64,000 nt of DNA from JAXLWB01 sp046328715 (GTDB lineage Bacteria; Chloroflexota; Anaerolineae; Caldilineales; Caldilineaceae). A program made the translations under genes and the position numbers. The stretch spans positions 1 through 64,000 of the forward strand of contig JAXLWB010000039.1 in the NCBI GenBank assembly GCA_046328715.1, written 5' to 3'. The notes beneath the pieces were generated by a model that was given only the letters and a program-made list of their open reading frames with translations, ran no database searches and was not told the DNA's origin. Below are positions 8,595-18,385 of the stretch, piece by piece (position 1 is the stretch's first letter; each line of letters opens with the position of its first letter).

Positions 8595-9497
8595 TCAGCC
8601 GCCAATCGTAACCGACACTCCACATGTCGCAACGTAGGCTAGGCAGTCCCGCACATGGTCCTCCGTTAAGCGTGCATGGTCGATCCACGGATAGGGACGC
8701 CCCAATGCTCGATACTTGGCCTTGCCCAGTGTGTGGTAAGGCAACAGATCGACCCGTTGGACCGATTCACCCAACTCTGCGATGAATTCCGCCATCGCAC
8801 GCAAGCTATCCGCATCGGCATTGAAACCGGGAATGAGTGGGATGCGCACGATCAGTGGTGCATTCTGTGCAGCCAATTGGCGCAGATTGGCTAGAATCAA
8901 CTCATTGCCGAGACCGGTAACCTGACGATGGCGTTCGCAGTCGACATGTTTGAGGTCGTACAGAATCAGATCGAGTAGAGGTAGCAAACGCGCAAAGACC
9001 GGCCACTGGGTATGACCCGAGGTTTCCAACGCGGTAGCAATGCCCGCTTGCTTGGCCAACTGCAACAACGCCTCAGCGAAAGTCGGCTGCATAGTGGCCT
9101 CACCGCCAGTCAGCGTCAGTCCCCCATCCTCGCCGTAGAACGGAGCATCCCGCAGCACTTCGGCGATCACGTCGCCTGCTGTGCGCATCTCCCCAATCCA
9201 ATGCAGCGCACTCGTAGGACAGATGGTCACGCGCTCAGCCAGCACGCCTGCGTCTGAATCCGACGCAGCGAAACATGTGCGGCACGACTCGCCCAGTTGT
9301 CCACAGTCGATGCAGTTGTGCGCCGAGAAGGACAATTCGGGCTGCATCGATTGTGACTCGGGATTGGCGCACCAGGGACAGCGCAGCGGGCAACCCTTCA
9401 AGAAAACGTTGGTGCGTAATCCTGGTCCGTCATGCAACGAATAGCGCTGAATATCGAAGACCATGCCTTGCACCTGAGCGAAGTCTCTGTGCATCAT
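8595..9497 (-). CDS. Glycyl-radical enzyme activating protein (radical SAM)
   Basis: 300 aa. The radical-SAM cluster motif CPLRCPWC (C36, C40, C43) follows the family signature SLHDGPGLRTNVFLKG. A second cysteine group at about 62-76 (CIDCGQLGESCRTC) resembles the auxiliary cluster insert of glycyl-radical activases but is shorter than the usual double ferredoxin-like set. GGLTLTGGEATMQP and the YDLKHVD stretch are also family features. Known: the enzyme cleaves S-adenosylmethionine to place a glycyl radical on its partner. Its start overlaps the partner's stop by 4 nt (ATGA), indicating translational coupling with the glycyl-radical enzyme upstream. Oxygen sensitivity implies anaerobic or microaerobic use. 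Confidence 0.92.
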   Translation of the reverse strand: MMHRDFAQVQGMVFDIQRYSLHDGPGLRTNVFLKGCPLRCPWCANPESQSMQPELSFSAHNCIDCGQLGESCRTCFAASDSDAGVLAERVTICPTSALHWIGEMRTAGDVIAEVLRDAPFYGEDGGLTLTGGEATMQPTFAEALLQLAKQAGIATALETSGHTQWPVFARLLPLLDLILYDLKHVDCERHRQVTGLGNELILANLRQLAAQNAPLIVRIPLIPGFNADADSLRAMAEFIAELGESVQRVDLLPYHTLGKAKYRALGRPYPWIDHARLTEDHVRDCLAYVATCGVSVTIGG

Positions 9498-11941
9498 GCC
9501 TCTTCGAACTCCGTGCGCCGGATAATCTCATCCTGCAACTCTTTGTCCAACTCGATAAAGTAGGCGCTATACCCCGCCACCCGCACCACCAACGAGCGAT
9601 AGGCGTCGGGGTCGGCTTGGGCAGCACGCAAGGTTTCGGCGGAGACCACGTTGAACTGCACGTGCGGGATGTGCAGTCGAGAGAAACCACGCAACAGCAG
9701 CACAAATTTGTCTAAGGCACGGTCACCCGCAAAAAAGGTAGGCAAAAACTTCATGTTGAGTAGCGTACCGTTCGAGGCTAGGCGCAGATCGAGTTTGCTC
9801 ACCGACTGGAGCACAGCGGTAGCCCCTCGTAGATCACGGCCTGCGCTGGGCGACAATCCACCATCGGCCAGCGGCGTGTGAGCATGGCGACCATCGGGCG
9901 TTGCCCCGACATTGGCGCCCATCGGCACATGAGCCGAGACCGTGTAGAAGCCAGGCTGATAGACACCTCCACGAATCGTAGCGTGACGAGCCACCAATTC
10001 CGAGTAGCGGTCACCCCAATGGCTGGCATAACGATCCACCCGTTCGTCGTCGTTGCCGTATTTGGGGACACGGTGGATCAAGCGTTGGCGCAATACTTCC
10101 TGGTCAGTGAAATTGTTGCGGAGAGCGTCAAGCAATAACTGAGCGGGCAACCAATGCTCCTCAAAGACAGCCTGCTTCACCGCCATCAAGCTGTCGGCCA
10201 CGTTGGCAATCTGCACCCCTTGGACGCCGGAAAAATTGTAGTGGGCACCGCCCGCTGTCACGTCTAGCCCACGTTCGATACAATCCTGAATCACCAACGA
10301 AAGGAAAGGTGACGGCAATAGTTCGGCGTGGATGCTGTCCACAATGTTGCAGCCCTTGACCATCAGTGGAACAAAGTGGGCAAGCTGTTGCTCATAGGCC
10401 GCCTCCAACTCGTCGAAGCTGTGCATTTCGGCGACAGTCGGAGTTGGCAAACCAATCTGTGCGCCGCTTTGTGGGTCTTTACCGCCAAAGAGGGTCAATT
10501 CCAGAATGCGCGTCAAGTTGAACATGGAGGCATCGCTCCAACCCAGCGCCTTGCCGGGGGTAGAAAGCTCGACACAGCCGACCATGGCGTAGTTACGCGC
10601 ATCAGCGGGCGAGATGCCACGATTGATCTGACCGGGAATGATCACCTCGTCGTTGAAGACCTGCGGCATGCCGCTGCCCTTGCCGATCACAAATGAGGCC
10701 GCCCGCAAAAATTCTGCTGGACTGTGGGCGTGGATGCGGATCGAGAGGTTCGGTTGGGTCATGCCCAAGTCAGCCTGGGCACGCAGACACATATAGCTGA
10801 GGAGATTGGTGGCGTCGCTGCCATCCGCCCGCTGCCCGCTGAGCGCAATGTTGAAGCCGATTGGGAAACCGGCAAAGTAACGGGCGCTGTGGCTGCTGCG
10901 CAAAAGCACGATCTCGCTGAACTTAAGCCAGAGATGTTCAAGCAAACTCTGTGCCGTTTCCAAGGTCAGGCGACCTGCTGCGAGGTCGGCCTCCAGATAG
11001 GGCAGCATGTACTGGTCAAAACGGCCTGGCGAAAAGCTGCTGGCGTTGGATTCGATTTGCAGCAGCACAAAGAGGAACCAGACCGCTTGCAACGCTTCAT
11101 GGAAGGTGCGTGCCGGTCCCTGTGCAAGGTGACGACAGATGGCCGCGATCTGGCGCAATTCAGCCTCACGTTCCTCTTCGACTGCGTCTTCGGCCTGCTG
11201 TGTGGCCAAGTCCGCATAGCGCAACATCAATGTCTCGGCGGCCTGCAGAGCCATCAGACTAGCGTCATAAAAGAGTTGCTGTGCGGGCGCTTGCACCTGC
11301 GGTTGACGACGGGCTTCCAGCACCTGAGCACGCAGCCCGCCTAACCCCAAGCACAGCCAACCCTCCACATCGGGCAGGATATGCCCCTGCGCATGATCGG
11401 TCTGGTTGAGCGAAAAGGCTTTGCCCGTCACGGCGACACGGACATCGACAGGCACGCGCTGGGCTACTCTATCTTCCAAGGTTTTGCCGCGCCAGTACGG
11501 GAAGATCGTGGTGCGCAGTTCGTTGATCACCTCGGGCGTTACGTTGAAGGGATCCTGGGGGCGGGTGGGCAGCTTGTCCAATTCCTTATCCACCCAGTCG
11601 ACTGCGCCCTCTGGCGCAATCACGCCCATTCGTGGCAGCAGCGAGCGATTGCCAACGACGATCTCATCAGGATGAATCGTGATGCTCATATTACAGGCCA
11701 GGTATAACAACATCTTGGCACGGCGGATCGCCATTGGCTCACCCTCACTGGCCTGGTAAGCCTCGGTGCTCAGGCGCGCCCGCTCCACATCCAACCAGCG
11801 CGGGGTAGTGAGCAGACGTTGTTTGATGCGTGCGACGCGCGGGTCGGGCTGTGTCGTCGTCCAAGTTTCCGGTGGAAAGCCAATCGCCGTAGCGTGTGGC
11901 ATCTCCAACGCCAATCGTTCAGTTTCCATCTCTACCATCAT
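9494..11941 (-). CDS. Glycyl-radical enzyme, dehydratase/lyase class (PflD-like)
   Basis: 815 aa. The active-site Cys and Glu lie in GCVEL (C456, E458), and the radical glycine is in RVAGYSAYF (G790), 26 residues from the end. The GCVE motif, unlike the Cys-Cys pair of true pyruvate formate-lyase, points to the eliminase branch (glycerol, diol, hydroxyproline, choline or related substrates). The motif FSPGRFDQYMLPYLE is also typical. Substrate: not decidable here. Start chosen at the first ATG of an ATG-ATG pair preceded by GGAAGG; an upstream TTG is open but has no ribosome site. The activase follows with a 4-nt overlap. No microcompartment shell genes are nearby, which argues against a compartment-bound pathway at this locus. 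Confidence 0.9.
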   Translation of the reverse strand: MMVEMETERLALEMPHATAIGFPPETWTTTQPDPRVARIKQRLLTTPRWLDVERARLSTEAYQASEGEPMAIRRAKMLLYLACNMSITIHPDEIVVGNRSLLPRMGVIAPEGAVDWVDKELDKLPTRPQDPFNVTPEVINELRTTIFPYWRGKTLEDRVAQRVPVDVRVAVTGKAFSLNQTDHAQGHILPDVEGWLCLGLGGLRAQVLEARRQPQVQAPAQQLFYDASLMALQAAETLMLRYADLATQQAEDAVEEEREAELRQIAAICRHLAQGPARTFHEALQAVWFLFVLLQIESNASSFSPGRFDQYMLPYLEADLAAGRLTLETAQSLLEHLWLKFSEIVLLRSSHSARYFAGFPIGFNIALSGQRADGSDATNLLSYMCLRAQADLGMTQPNLSIRIHAHSPAEFLRAASFVIGKGSGMPQVFNDEVIIPGQINRGISPADARNYAMVGCVELSTPGKALGWSDASMFNLTRILELTLFGGKDPQSGAQIGLPTPTVAEMHSFDELEAAYEQQLAHFVPLMVKGCNIVDSIHAELLPSPFLSLVIQDCIERGLDVTAGGAHYNFSGVQGVQIANVADSLMAVKQAVFEEHWLPAQLLLDALRNNFTDQEVLRQRLIHRVPKYGNDDERVDRYASHWGDRYSELVARHATIRGGVYQPGFYTVSAHVPMGANVGATPDGRHAHTPLADGGLSPSAGRDLRGATAVLQSVSKLDLRLASNGTLLNMKFLPTFFAGDRALDKFVLLLRGFSRLHIPHVQFNVVSAETLRAAQADPDAYRSLVVRVAGYSAYFIELDKELQDEIIRRTEFEEA

Positions 11942-12320
11942 GATACCTTCCTTGATCAATCAACTATGATTATCAAGGTAATACCACGCTTTGCATTTGA
12001 TCGCACTGGTAACCTGGTGAGTTTGGGTCAGATTACGCCAAAGACAGAAAGCATTAAACGCAAGGGCGCAAAGGAACAAAGACGCAAGGCGTCATCTGGC
12101 TAACTCGTTTGAAAGTGAATTCCAATGAAATGCATCTAGCCCGTTTCTTTCCATCTTTGTTTCCTTACGGCTTTGCGTTAAACAACTCGTGCGTAACCTG
12201 AGCTACCAGAGGAACGGCACATCTGTCAACCAGTCCGTAGGCGTGGCTTTTGGGATACACAAAACGTATGATCATCATACACACTGTGAATACTTCGTTT
12301 CTATGAAAACTGGAGGCACT
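11942..12320. other. Intergenic region with GCAAAG-type repeat
   Basis: About 380 bases. They are largely occupied by the imperfect inverted repeat at 12052-12183; the rest holds the ribosome site (CTGGAGG) of the following exported protein. An upstream in-frame extension of that protein is open but has no signal-peptide logic. Confidence 0.5.
12052..12183. repeat. Imperfect inverted repeat of the AACGCAAAG family
   Basis: The left arm around 12052-12090 (ATTAAACGCAAGGGCGCAAA and on) and the right arm around 12143-12183, read on the other strand as GTTTAACGCAAAGCCGTAAG, pair imperfectly over about 38 nt. A half-copy is at 26911-26950. Confidence 0.6.
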
Positions 12321-12887
12321 ATGTCAGGCAGAATTCACAAAGCGCTGGTAATCCTTATATTATCTATTGGGTTATGGTTACTATTAGCAACAGCCACGTT
12401 TGCCGACAGTGGATTCGTTTACGACTCTGACACGCTCGAACAGACCACAACACCTACGCCAACTGTCACACCCACCGCAATACCAACCGAAATTCCGAAT
12501 CAACAAGCGCTGATTACGATCACGGTGCAACCTTCAGCCACCAACATCCACGTCGGCGAGCAACTAACAGTCTCTGTTCATATTGAGAATCGGCCACGGA
12601 CGTGCTCCTTCTCCATGTACGATCTGACGTTGCGCCAGCCATTCAGCGACACCCAATGGTTCCACTTTCTGTCACCAGAAAGACTAGGGCCGCCAGCCCC
12701 AACCGATGCAGAATTCCTCCTCCAAGCGACCAATCCAGGTACAGTCCAACTCACGGCTGAACTTTATGGCGAAGAGTACTGCGGCTTTTGGAGTTGGGCG
12801 TATCGCTATGGCTATTCGCCCGAGATTCAGATTTCGCCGTCCGTGACGCCCACACTCTTCTATTACCTGCCCGTGCTCAGTCGTTAG
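12321..12887 (+). CDS. Small exported protein with Thr/Pro linker and C-terminal LP block
   Basis: 188 aa. The ATG was chosen for its GGAGG ribosome site and because it gives a clean signal peptide (RIHKALVILILSIGLWLLLA, then TATFA-D). It is followed by a TPTPTVTPT-type linker and a single beta-rich domain of about 130 residues starting ALITITVQPSATNIHVGEQ, which resembles a bacterial Ig-like or CARDB-like fold, then the end FYYLPVLSR. It converges on the beta-helix protein with only 7 nt between the stop codons. No enzymatic motif was seen. It may be the simplest carrier of the C-terminal block in the window. Confidence 0.7.
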   Translation: MSGRIHKALVILILSIGLWLLLATATFADSGFVYDSDTLEQTTTPTPTVTPTAIPTEIPNQQALITITVQPSATNIHVGEQLTVSVHIENRPRTCSFSMYDLTLRQPFSDTQWFHFLSPERLGPPAPTDAEFLLQATNPGTVQLTAELYGEEYCGFWSWAYRYGYSPEIQISPSVTPTLFYYLPVLSR

Positions 12888-12894
12888 CGTAAGG

Positions 12895-15800
12895 TCAGCG
12901 ATGGAGCAGTGGCAGATAGAGATCGCGCAACCCTTGCCCTGTTGCAAAACGCCAAGTGTAGGCGCTAGCTAGTGAGTTGCCACTGGCATCTTTGAGCGTT
13001 TGCTGAAGTGTCACCTTGTACTGTGTGTTTGGCTGAAGGGCCTGCCGTGTCAGGATGATGAGTTGGTCACTTGTTCCTTCATAAGTCACATCCAGCGGAA
13101 TCGACTGACCAGCCACATTCTGTAGCTGCACGACCGCGTTGCTCACGGTAGCGGGATCGAGCGCTTCGGAGAAGCGGATACGGATGGCTGGACCGTACAG
13201 CGCACCGTTGGTATCGGTCAACAGGGGCGACGCCAGCACGGGCACGAATTCGGCAAGGTTGGCCGGGCTGGTCCATAACACTTGGGGAGGCGTCGTGTCG
13301 CTGGCCGCAGGGTTGACCGTGATCTGCACAGCCACCGGTTTGCTCTGGCTGATACCATTGCTGACCCGGAAGCCAAAGAAATCTTCCCCGCTGAAATTGG
13401 GGGCGGGTGTGTAGGTGAGCGCTGGCGCGGTACCGCTCAGTGTTCCATTGACTGGCGGATCGACAATGGCGAAGGTCAACGATTTATTGGCTGCATCTTT
13501 GCCTTGTAGTTGAATTGCCAAGGGCTGACCGGCGTTGGTGGTCAGATGCTGGGGAACGGCCACTAAAGGCTGGATCAGGTTGACGACCGGGTTGGTAGGT
13601 GTTGTCTCCGGTACGCTGGGGAAATAAATGGTGGCACGGTTGATGATGACCGTGTTGCTGGGCAGGTTGGCTTTGAGTTTGGCAGTAAACGAGACCGATC
13701 CCTGTGCGCCTGGATCACCCTTGGCCGCTACTTCGCCAATCGACCAGATGATCTGGCGGCTGGCTGCAAAGTATTTGCCGTTGCCATCGATATTGAGCGT
13801 ATTTTCGTCCAAGTTCTGGTCCAACGGATCAACGATAAATACGCCATAGGCGACACCACTACCCTCATTCGCATAGGTGACAGTGTAGCTGACCAGCGCT
13901 TCGGGCAGCAGATCGCCGAGTGGCCCATATTTGGCATTGGGATCCTTGGCACGACGAATGCGTGTATCATCTTCGTCGCATTCACCGTCCACCGTCACCG
14001 CCCGCGCGTCCGACGGGCAGGCAGGAATGTCGGACACAACCGTGGCTGCGTTGACCCGTTGCAGGGTAGGCCACGGACCGCCATCGCCTTCATTCTGGCC
14101 AACGTTACATTTGGCACAGCCGAAATCACGATGGCAGGCATAACCCTGATCGCAGTAACAGACGCCTCGGCTCAGTTGACCGGTGGCTCGATCACAGAAA
14201 AAGCGTGTATAGCTATTGACGCCCCGATCTTCCAACCCGACTTGGATGGGATCGTATTCGCAACTAATCACATCGTCGGTGCAAAGGTGTGTGTCCGGGT
14301 CGCTGGCACACTCCTCCGTACAACGTTTAATGCCAATGGTCTGTTCAACGCCTGGTATTTCATTGACGATCTGTTCGGCGCAGGCCTTACATTCGGCAGA
14401 GAGCGGATCAGCGGATGCTGCACAGGACTTGCAGGTCAACCCAGCCGAAAGTTTATCGATCTTGTCCGTAAACTCACCAAAAATCCAATCCTTGGACTTT
14501 TCGTTGAGGCAGTTGTAAACACAGGAACCAGTCCCCAGGCCAGTGACGCCAGCCACCTGCAGTGGCGCAGGCTGCCAGGCTCCCCAATATTGCGGTGTCA
14601 TGGTCGAGAGTGGCACAGTCATGCCGCCATTCACGACGTTCAAGGCATATGTGTCGCGCCCCGCTCTGGTTTCCAGGACCGTGTTGCCACTATGCTGAAT
14701 GAGGCTGGCTTGCCCCTGGTCTAATATGGTGAGCAGGGCCTGGGTCACCACCTCGCCGCTGCTTAATGTAAAGCGCGAGAGATCGTTGAACTGATAACCC
14801 GCCTGACCAGTGCGTTGAAAGATCTGAGCAAATTGTGGCGATGTCTGTTGTTCGCTCAGCAACTCCGCCTGACCCAAAGCTTGACGACTCGTGACCGTCA
14901 CTGGTGTATAGGTCAGATAAGGTTGGACGTTGAAGGGGCTGTTGGCCCAATCTGTTGCACCGACCAGGACCAATAGGTGGTCGATTAGGTTGTCAGGCAG
15001 CCCGGATTGATAGCGTAGGCGGAAGGTCACCACACCCGTGGCATCCGAGGCAAGGGTGGCAAATTTCCAGAAAATCACCTGCCGCTCAGCCCAGTAGATC
15101 CCTGGGCCTGTGTGTTCGAGATATTCCACATGGCCAGGCAGCGCAACGAGTAGTACGGCATTGGTCAACTTCTGACCGGTGAGATTGGCGTAGGCGATGC
15201 GGTAATCAACAGTCTCCCCCTGATTGGCGACGGCAGGACCATCGAGTTGCACCACCACTGTCTCTGGCAATACCAGCTCACTGGTAGGTGCAGTAGACCA
15301 CGGGTCGAAGATCACGCCGTCACTGACACCGTTGCCTTGACCGGTTGGATTGAGCGTGGCGTGGAAAGGTCCGCTGGCATGGCCCCACCAGTTGTCGCGC
15401 ACATCGACTTCATAGAGCAGTGTGGGGTTGCGCAGCCCCAAGCCAGCGTTGGCATAGATTTGATTCTGGCGGAGCGCAGGATGCTCACTGCTGACTTGGA
15501 TCCCATCCCCCGCGCCATCATGAATTTTACAGCCCTGCAAAACTACATCGTCTGTCGTGATGCGCACATTGGCAGTGCCAAACTGGCCAGCATAGGCAAT
15601 ATTACAATAACGCAAAATCGCTGAGCCGCCTGTGATCACCTCGAGCCCTTGCCAGACGCCCGGATGCTGGGGTTGAGCGGTAAAGGTGATGGGTCGTGTC
15701 GGAGAACCGAGTGCAAAGAGGCTACCACTCACCGAAACGTCGCTGTTGGCCAGAAAGCGCAGTTCCGACCCTGGCTCCAATTCCAGAGCAACCCCCGTGG

Positions 15801-16548
15801 GAATCTGTAAGCTACCATCGACCAGGATCGGGATGCCAGCCTCGCCAAAGTGCCAGGAGCGATCCCCAGTAAAGAAGCCGCCTGCCATCTGCACAGCATC
15901 AGTTCCGTTGGCGCTAGCCGTCAGCCGACGATAGATCGGTGCCATGTTGGCTGAAATCTGCTCGATGGCGATACCACCATTGTGATCGAGCGTAGAATCT
16001 TCGATCAAGGGTGTAATGCCAAAACTAAAGAGGAAAATGCCATCGGCCTGGTTGTGGTGGATACGACAGTGGCGTACTTGCACTGCGCTACTATCGAGCC
16101 GCAAGGCAGGCAGCGCATTACGACCGGCATCGCCAATCTCACAATAAGCAAACTGCGCAACGCCGCCCGTACCAATCGTGATGCCTTGCCAATCACCCGC
16201 GTGCGGAGTTGCTGCCACCGACGTAAAGATGATGGGCTGGACGGCTGTCCCTTCTGCAATCAGCGTGCCACCGTCGCTGACAAAGAGATTGGCGCTGCCA
16301 CCCTCGCTGCCAAAGCGCAGAGTTACGCCAGGAGGAATGGTTAAGCTGGCTCCAGCACCGACAGTCACACCACAGGTAACGGTGTAGGGACTCTCCTGCA
16401 ATGTCAGCATCACTGCGCCACTCAACGAACCGCAGAGTGTACCGGCCTGCACACTCGTTGCATGGGTCATTCGGGCAAAGGACAAAATCGATGTGACGGT
16501 TAACAATAGTACGGCCAAGCCGAGCCAAGAGTGCCAGCGGTTCATCAT
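12895..16548 (-). CDS. Exported beta-helix/DUF11 surface protein with Cys-rich insert and C-terminal LP block
   Basis: 1217 aa with a signal peptide (MMNRWHSWLGLAVLLLTVTS). Domains in order: right-handed parallel beta-helix (about 70-390, repeats such as AEGTAVQPIIFTSV and HCRIHHNQADGIFL), a DUF11-type repeat (about 430-540), a cysteine-rich segment (about 676-857, over 20 Cys), a second DUF11 (about 890-990), a cadherin-like Ig domain and a Big_5/SbsA-like Ig domain beginning DTTPPQVLWTSPAN (about 1095-1205). The end is LRDLYLPLLHR. Known: beta-helix and DUF11 modules build surface or filament proteins. No pectate-lyase catalytic residues could be assigned, so a structural role is likeliest. 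GGAGG precedes an ATG pair; the first was taken. Confidence 0.8.
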   Translation of the reverse strand: MMNRWHSWLGLAVLLLTVTSILSFARMTHATSVQAGTLCGSLSGAVMLTLQESPYTVTCGVTVGAGASLTIPPGVTLRFGSEGGSANLFVSDGGTLIAEGTAVQPIIFTSVAATPHAGDWQGITIGTGGVAQFAYCEIGDAGRNALPALRLDSSAVQVRHCRIHHNQADGIFLFSFGITPLIEDSTLDHNGGIAIEQISANMAPIYRRLTASANGTDAVQMAGGFFTGDRSWHFGEAGIPILVDGSLQIPTGVALELEPGSELRFLANSDVSVSGSLFALGSPTRPITFTAQPQHPGVWQGLEVITGGSAILRYCNIAYAGQFGTANVRITTDDVVLQGCKIHDGAGDGIQVSSEHPALRQNQIYANAGLGLRNPTLLYEVDVRDNWWGHASGPFHATLNPTGQGNGVSDGVIFDPWSTAPTSELVLPETVVVQLDGPAVANQGETVDYRIAYANLTGQKLTNAVLLVALPGHVEYLEHTGPGIYWAERQVIFWKFATLASDATGVVTFRLRYQSGLPDNLIDHLLVLVGATDWANSPFNVQPYLTYTPVTVTSRQALGQAELLSEQQTSPQFAQIFQRTGQAGYQFNDLSRFTLSSGEVVTQALLTILDQGQASLIQHSGNTVLETRAGRDTYALNVVNGGMTVPLSTMTPQYWGAWQPAPLQVAGVTGLGTGSCVYNCLNEKSKDWIFGEFTDKIDKLSAGLTCKSCAASADPLSAECKACAEQIVNEIPGVEQTIGIKRCTEECASDPDTHLCTDDVISCEYDPIQVGLEDRGVNSYTRFFCDRATGQLSRGVCYCDQGYACHRDFGCAKCNVGQNEGDGGPWPTLQRVNAATVVSDIPACPSDARAVTVDGECDEDDTRIRRAKDPNAKYGPLGDLLPEALVSYTVTYANEGSGVAYGVFIVDPLDQNLDENTLNIDGNGKYFAASRQIIWSIGEVAAKGDPGAQGSVSFTAKLKANLPSNTVIINRATIYFPSVPETTPTNPVVNLIQPLVAVPQHLTTNAGQPLAIQLQGKDAANKSLTFAIVDPPVNGTLSGTAPALTYTPAPNFSGEDFFGFRVSNGISQSKPVAVQITVNPAASDTTPPQVLWTSPANLAEFVPVLASPLLTDTNGALYGPAIRIRFSEALDPATVSNAVVQLQNVAGQSIPLDVTYEGTSDQLIILTRQALQPNTQYKVTLQQTLKDASGNSLASAYTWRFATGQGLRDLYLPLLHR

Positions 16549-16682
16549 CTTTCCTCCAGAATTTACGCATAGAGCGTCTGCCTAAATCATGTAAAGACCT
16601 CTTATATTTGATAACCGATTTTAGTTGGGCAGGAGAGTTTAGCTGCAATGAAAGTGAGCATTGCTTCATCTCCTTTCCATGA

Positions 16683-17659
16683 TTACCGAAATACGTATAT
16701 CAGCGAGTGCGACTCAGATTCTCCACTCTTCATCCCAAACAGAAGGCGCAGAATCGGCACACGTTTGATCAGCCATTCGGTAAGTCCAATCGAAATCACA
16801 AACGAAGCAAGCGTGACGATCAGGAACTTGCTCCAAAGGTTCACCTGCCACTGCACGACAAAGTAGGCGACGGCGAGCACCATAGGCTGATGGATCACGA
16901 AGAAGGGTAGCAGGGTTTCTTGGCCGTAGCACAGCGCTTTACTGTCATGGTCGAGAAAGCGTGTGCCGACGAACAATATCAGGGCAGTGCCACACCAACC
17001 GCAGGCAGCCACCAGCACCCAAACCAGAAACTCCAGCATCGTCGTCGGGGCTTTCTCCATATCAAATGAAGGGATCGAGGTCACAACCGCCCCAAAGGCA
17101 TAGGTGCCGACAAGCCCAGCAATGAGCAGAATCCACCAATCGCGGCGGATGAGTTGGGTGAGGCGAACAGATAGCCCAGAAACCACATGTGATAGCCAAC
17201 GGCACCAAAGAGTTTCGGCCCAATCGGCTCGAAACGCGCCGCTACGAACTGGCCGAACGTCGAATCGAATATACCAGTCTCGACCCGGTGACGCCAAGAA
17301 AGATAGAGTTGGAGCGGGCCTAAGAGGATGGTACCGGTAAGGAAAGGCACTAATAGCCGGAGCGTGCGGTCACGCGTGAACTGGCTCCCCGAGCGCCGTC
17401 GCAACGCAAACCAACTGCCCGCTCCGGCGACAAAAAAGAAGAGCGGCATTCCCCACGGGTAAAAGGATCCCTGGATCAGCGTGATCAAATCGCTTTGTTC
17501 GGCATTTTTGATTTCAAAGCCCGCTGTATTAAAGACATCGCTGGCGTGGAAGAGAAAGACCCCCAACGTAGCAATGACACGTAACCAATCTAGATAGAAT
17601 AAACGCGTGGTCTGTGCTGGGATAGCATGGGTTTGCTGCAATAGGGTTGACTTTTGCAT
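16683..17659 (-). pseudogene. Acyltransferase 3 family membrane protein, broken by frameshift/deletion
   Basis: The N-terminal half (17659 down to about 17165) starts MQKSTLLQQTHAIPAQ and shows the family opening YLDWLRVIATLGVFLFHASD, then PLFFFVAGAG and YHMWFLGYLFA. The frame then runs into unrelated residues. The C-terminal half continues in another frame from about 17160 (TQLIRRDWWILLIAG) through several membrane helices, including PFFVIHQPMVLAVAY, to the stop at 16683. Joining the halves gives about 325 residues, short of the roughly 360-400 expected, so a small deletion as well as a frame change is likely. Known: intact members transfer acyl groups to extracytoplasmic sugars or lipids. 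A sequencing error alone would not explain the missing segment. Confidence 0.75.
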
Positions 17660-17683
17660 CTAGCTCCTCCTAGCTGCTGCGGG

Positions 17684-18352
17684 TCATTCGATCAGGTTTT
17701 CCCACATATTGCGGGACAGTTCGAACAAGTAGCCAAGGAACTGGATCGGCTTGCCATCGGGTGCGTTCCGGAACGATGTGATACACTCGCCCATTTTCTG
17801 AAAGCCAAGCCGTTGCAACAAGCGGCAGGAAGCCAGGTTGAGGGAAGCTGTGCCTGTCACGACCCGAGCTGCCTGGTAGTGCTCGAAGGCATGGGCCAGC
17901 AACGCGCGGCAGGCCTCGCTGGCATAGCCTTTACCATGTACGTCAAAATGAAAAACATAGCCGAGGTTGAAGGTGCGTTGGTCGGCTGGCCCTTCCGGAT
18001 TCAGCGCCACAAACCCGATGAGTTGGCCGGTCTCTTTCAGACAGACGGCGAGGTAATTATCGCCACTGGCAAACCAAGCTGTGACCTCTCTGATCTTTTC
18101 CGGCGAGGTCGGCCAGGGCTGGTCGTAGGCGGCAAGATCGGATGCCATATAGCGGGTGATGATCGCAACCAACGCATCGGCGTCGCCTCTGTGAAAGTTT
18201 CTGATCAGAAGCCGTTCTGTTTCTAGCGTCGTTATCGTGCTGCCCCTAAGTCGGTCTGAAGAACCTGTCAAGTCTTTGCACACTTTTTTGATAGGAGCCT
18301 TTACTGCTACTGTCGTATAGAGTTCACCCTGAAATATTATCTGAAAAGGCAC
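17684..18352 (-). CDS. GNAT acetyltransferase (RimJ/RimL-like)
   Basis: The GNAT core runs from TLETERLLIRNFHRGDADAL to the end. The acetyl-CoA loop is VHGKGYASEACRALLAHAF, followed by NLASCRLLQRLGFQKMGE, both typical of RimJ/RimL-type N-acetyltransferases. The listed start gives 222 aa, but the first 40 or so residues have no family character and lack a good ribosome site. Translation may instead start at an internal GTG near 18271, or a non-ATG codon close to 18240. The substrate is unknown; many such enzymes acetylate antibiotics, ribosomal proteins or small amines. The gene sits 24 nt upstream of the broken acyltransferase in the same direction. Confidence 0.75.
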   Translation of the reverse strand: MPFQIIFQGELYTTVAVKAPIKKVCKDLTGSSDRLRGSTITTLETERLLIRNFHRGDADALVAIITRYMASDLAAYDQPWPTSPEKIREVTAWFASGDNYLAVCLKETGQLIGFVALNPEGPADQRTFNLGYVFHFDVHGKGYASEACRALLAHAFEHYQAARVVTGTASLNLASCRLLQRLGFQKMGECITSFRNAPDGKPIQFLGYLFELSRNMWENLIE

Positions 18353-18385
18353 GGCTGTGATTGGATACAGGCAAATGCAAAAAGC

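Noticed and set aside
10724..11344. 206-codon plus-strand frame inside the glycyl-radical enzyme gene
   Set aside because: Antisense shadow of a gene with complete catalytic motifs.
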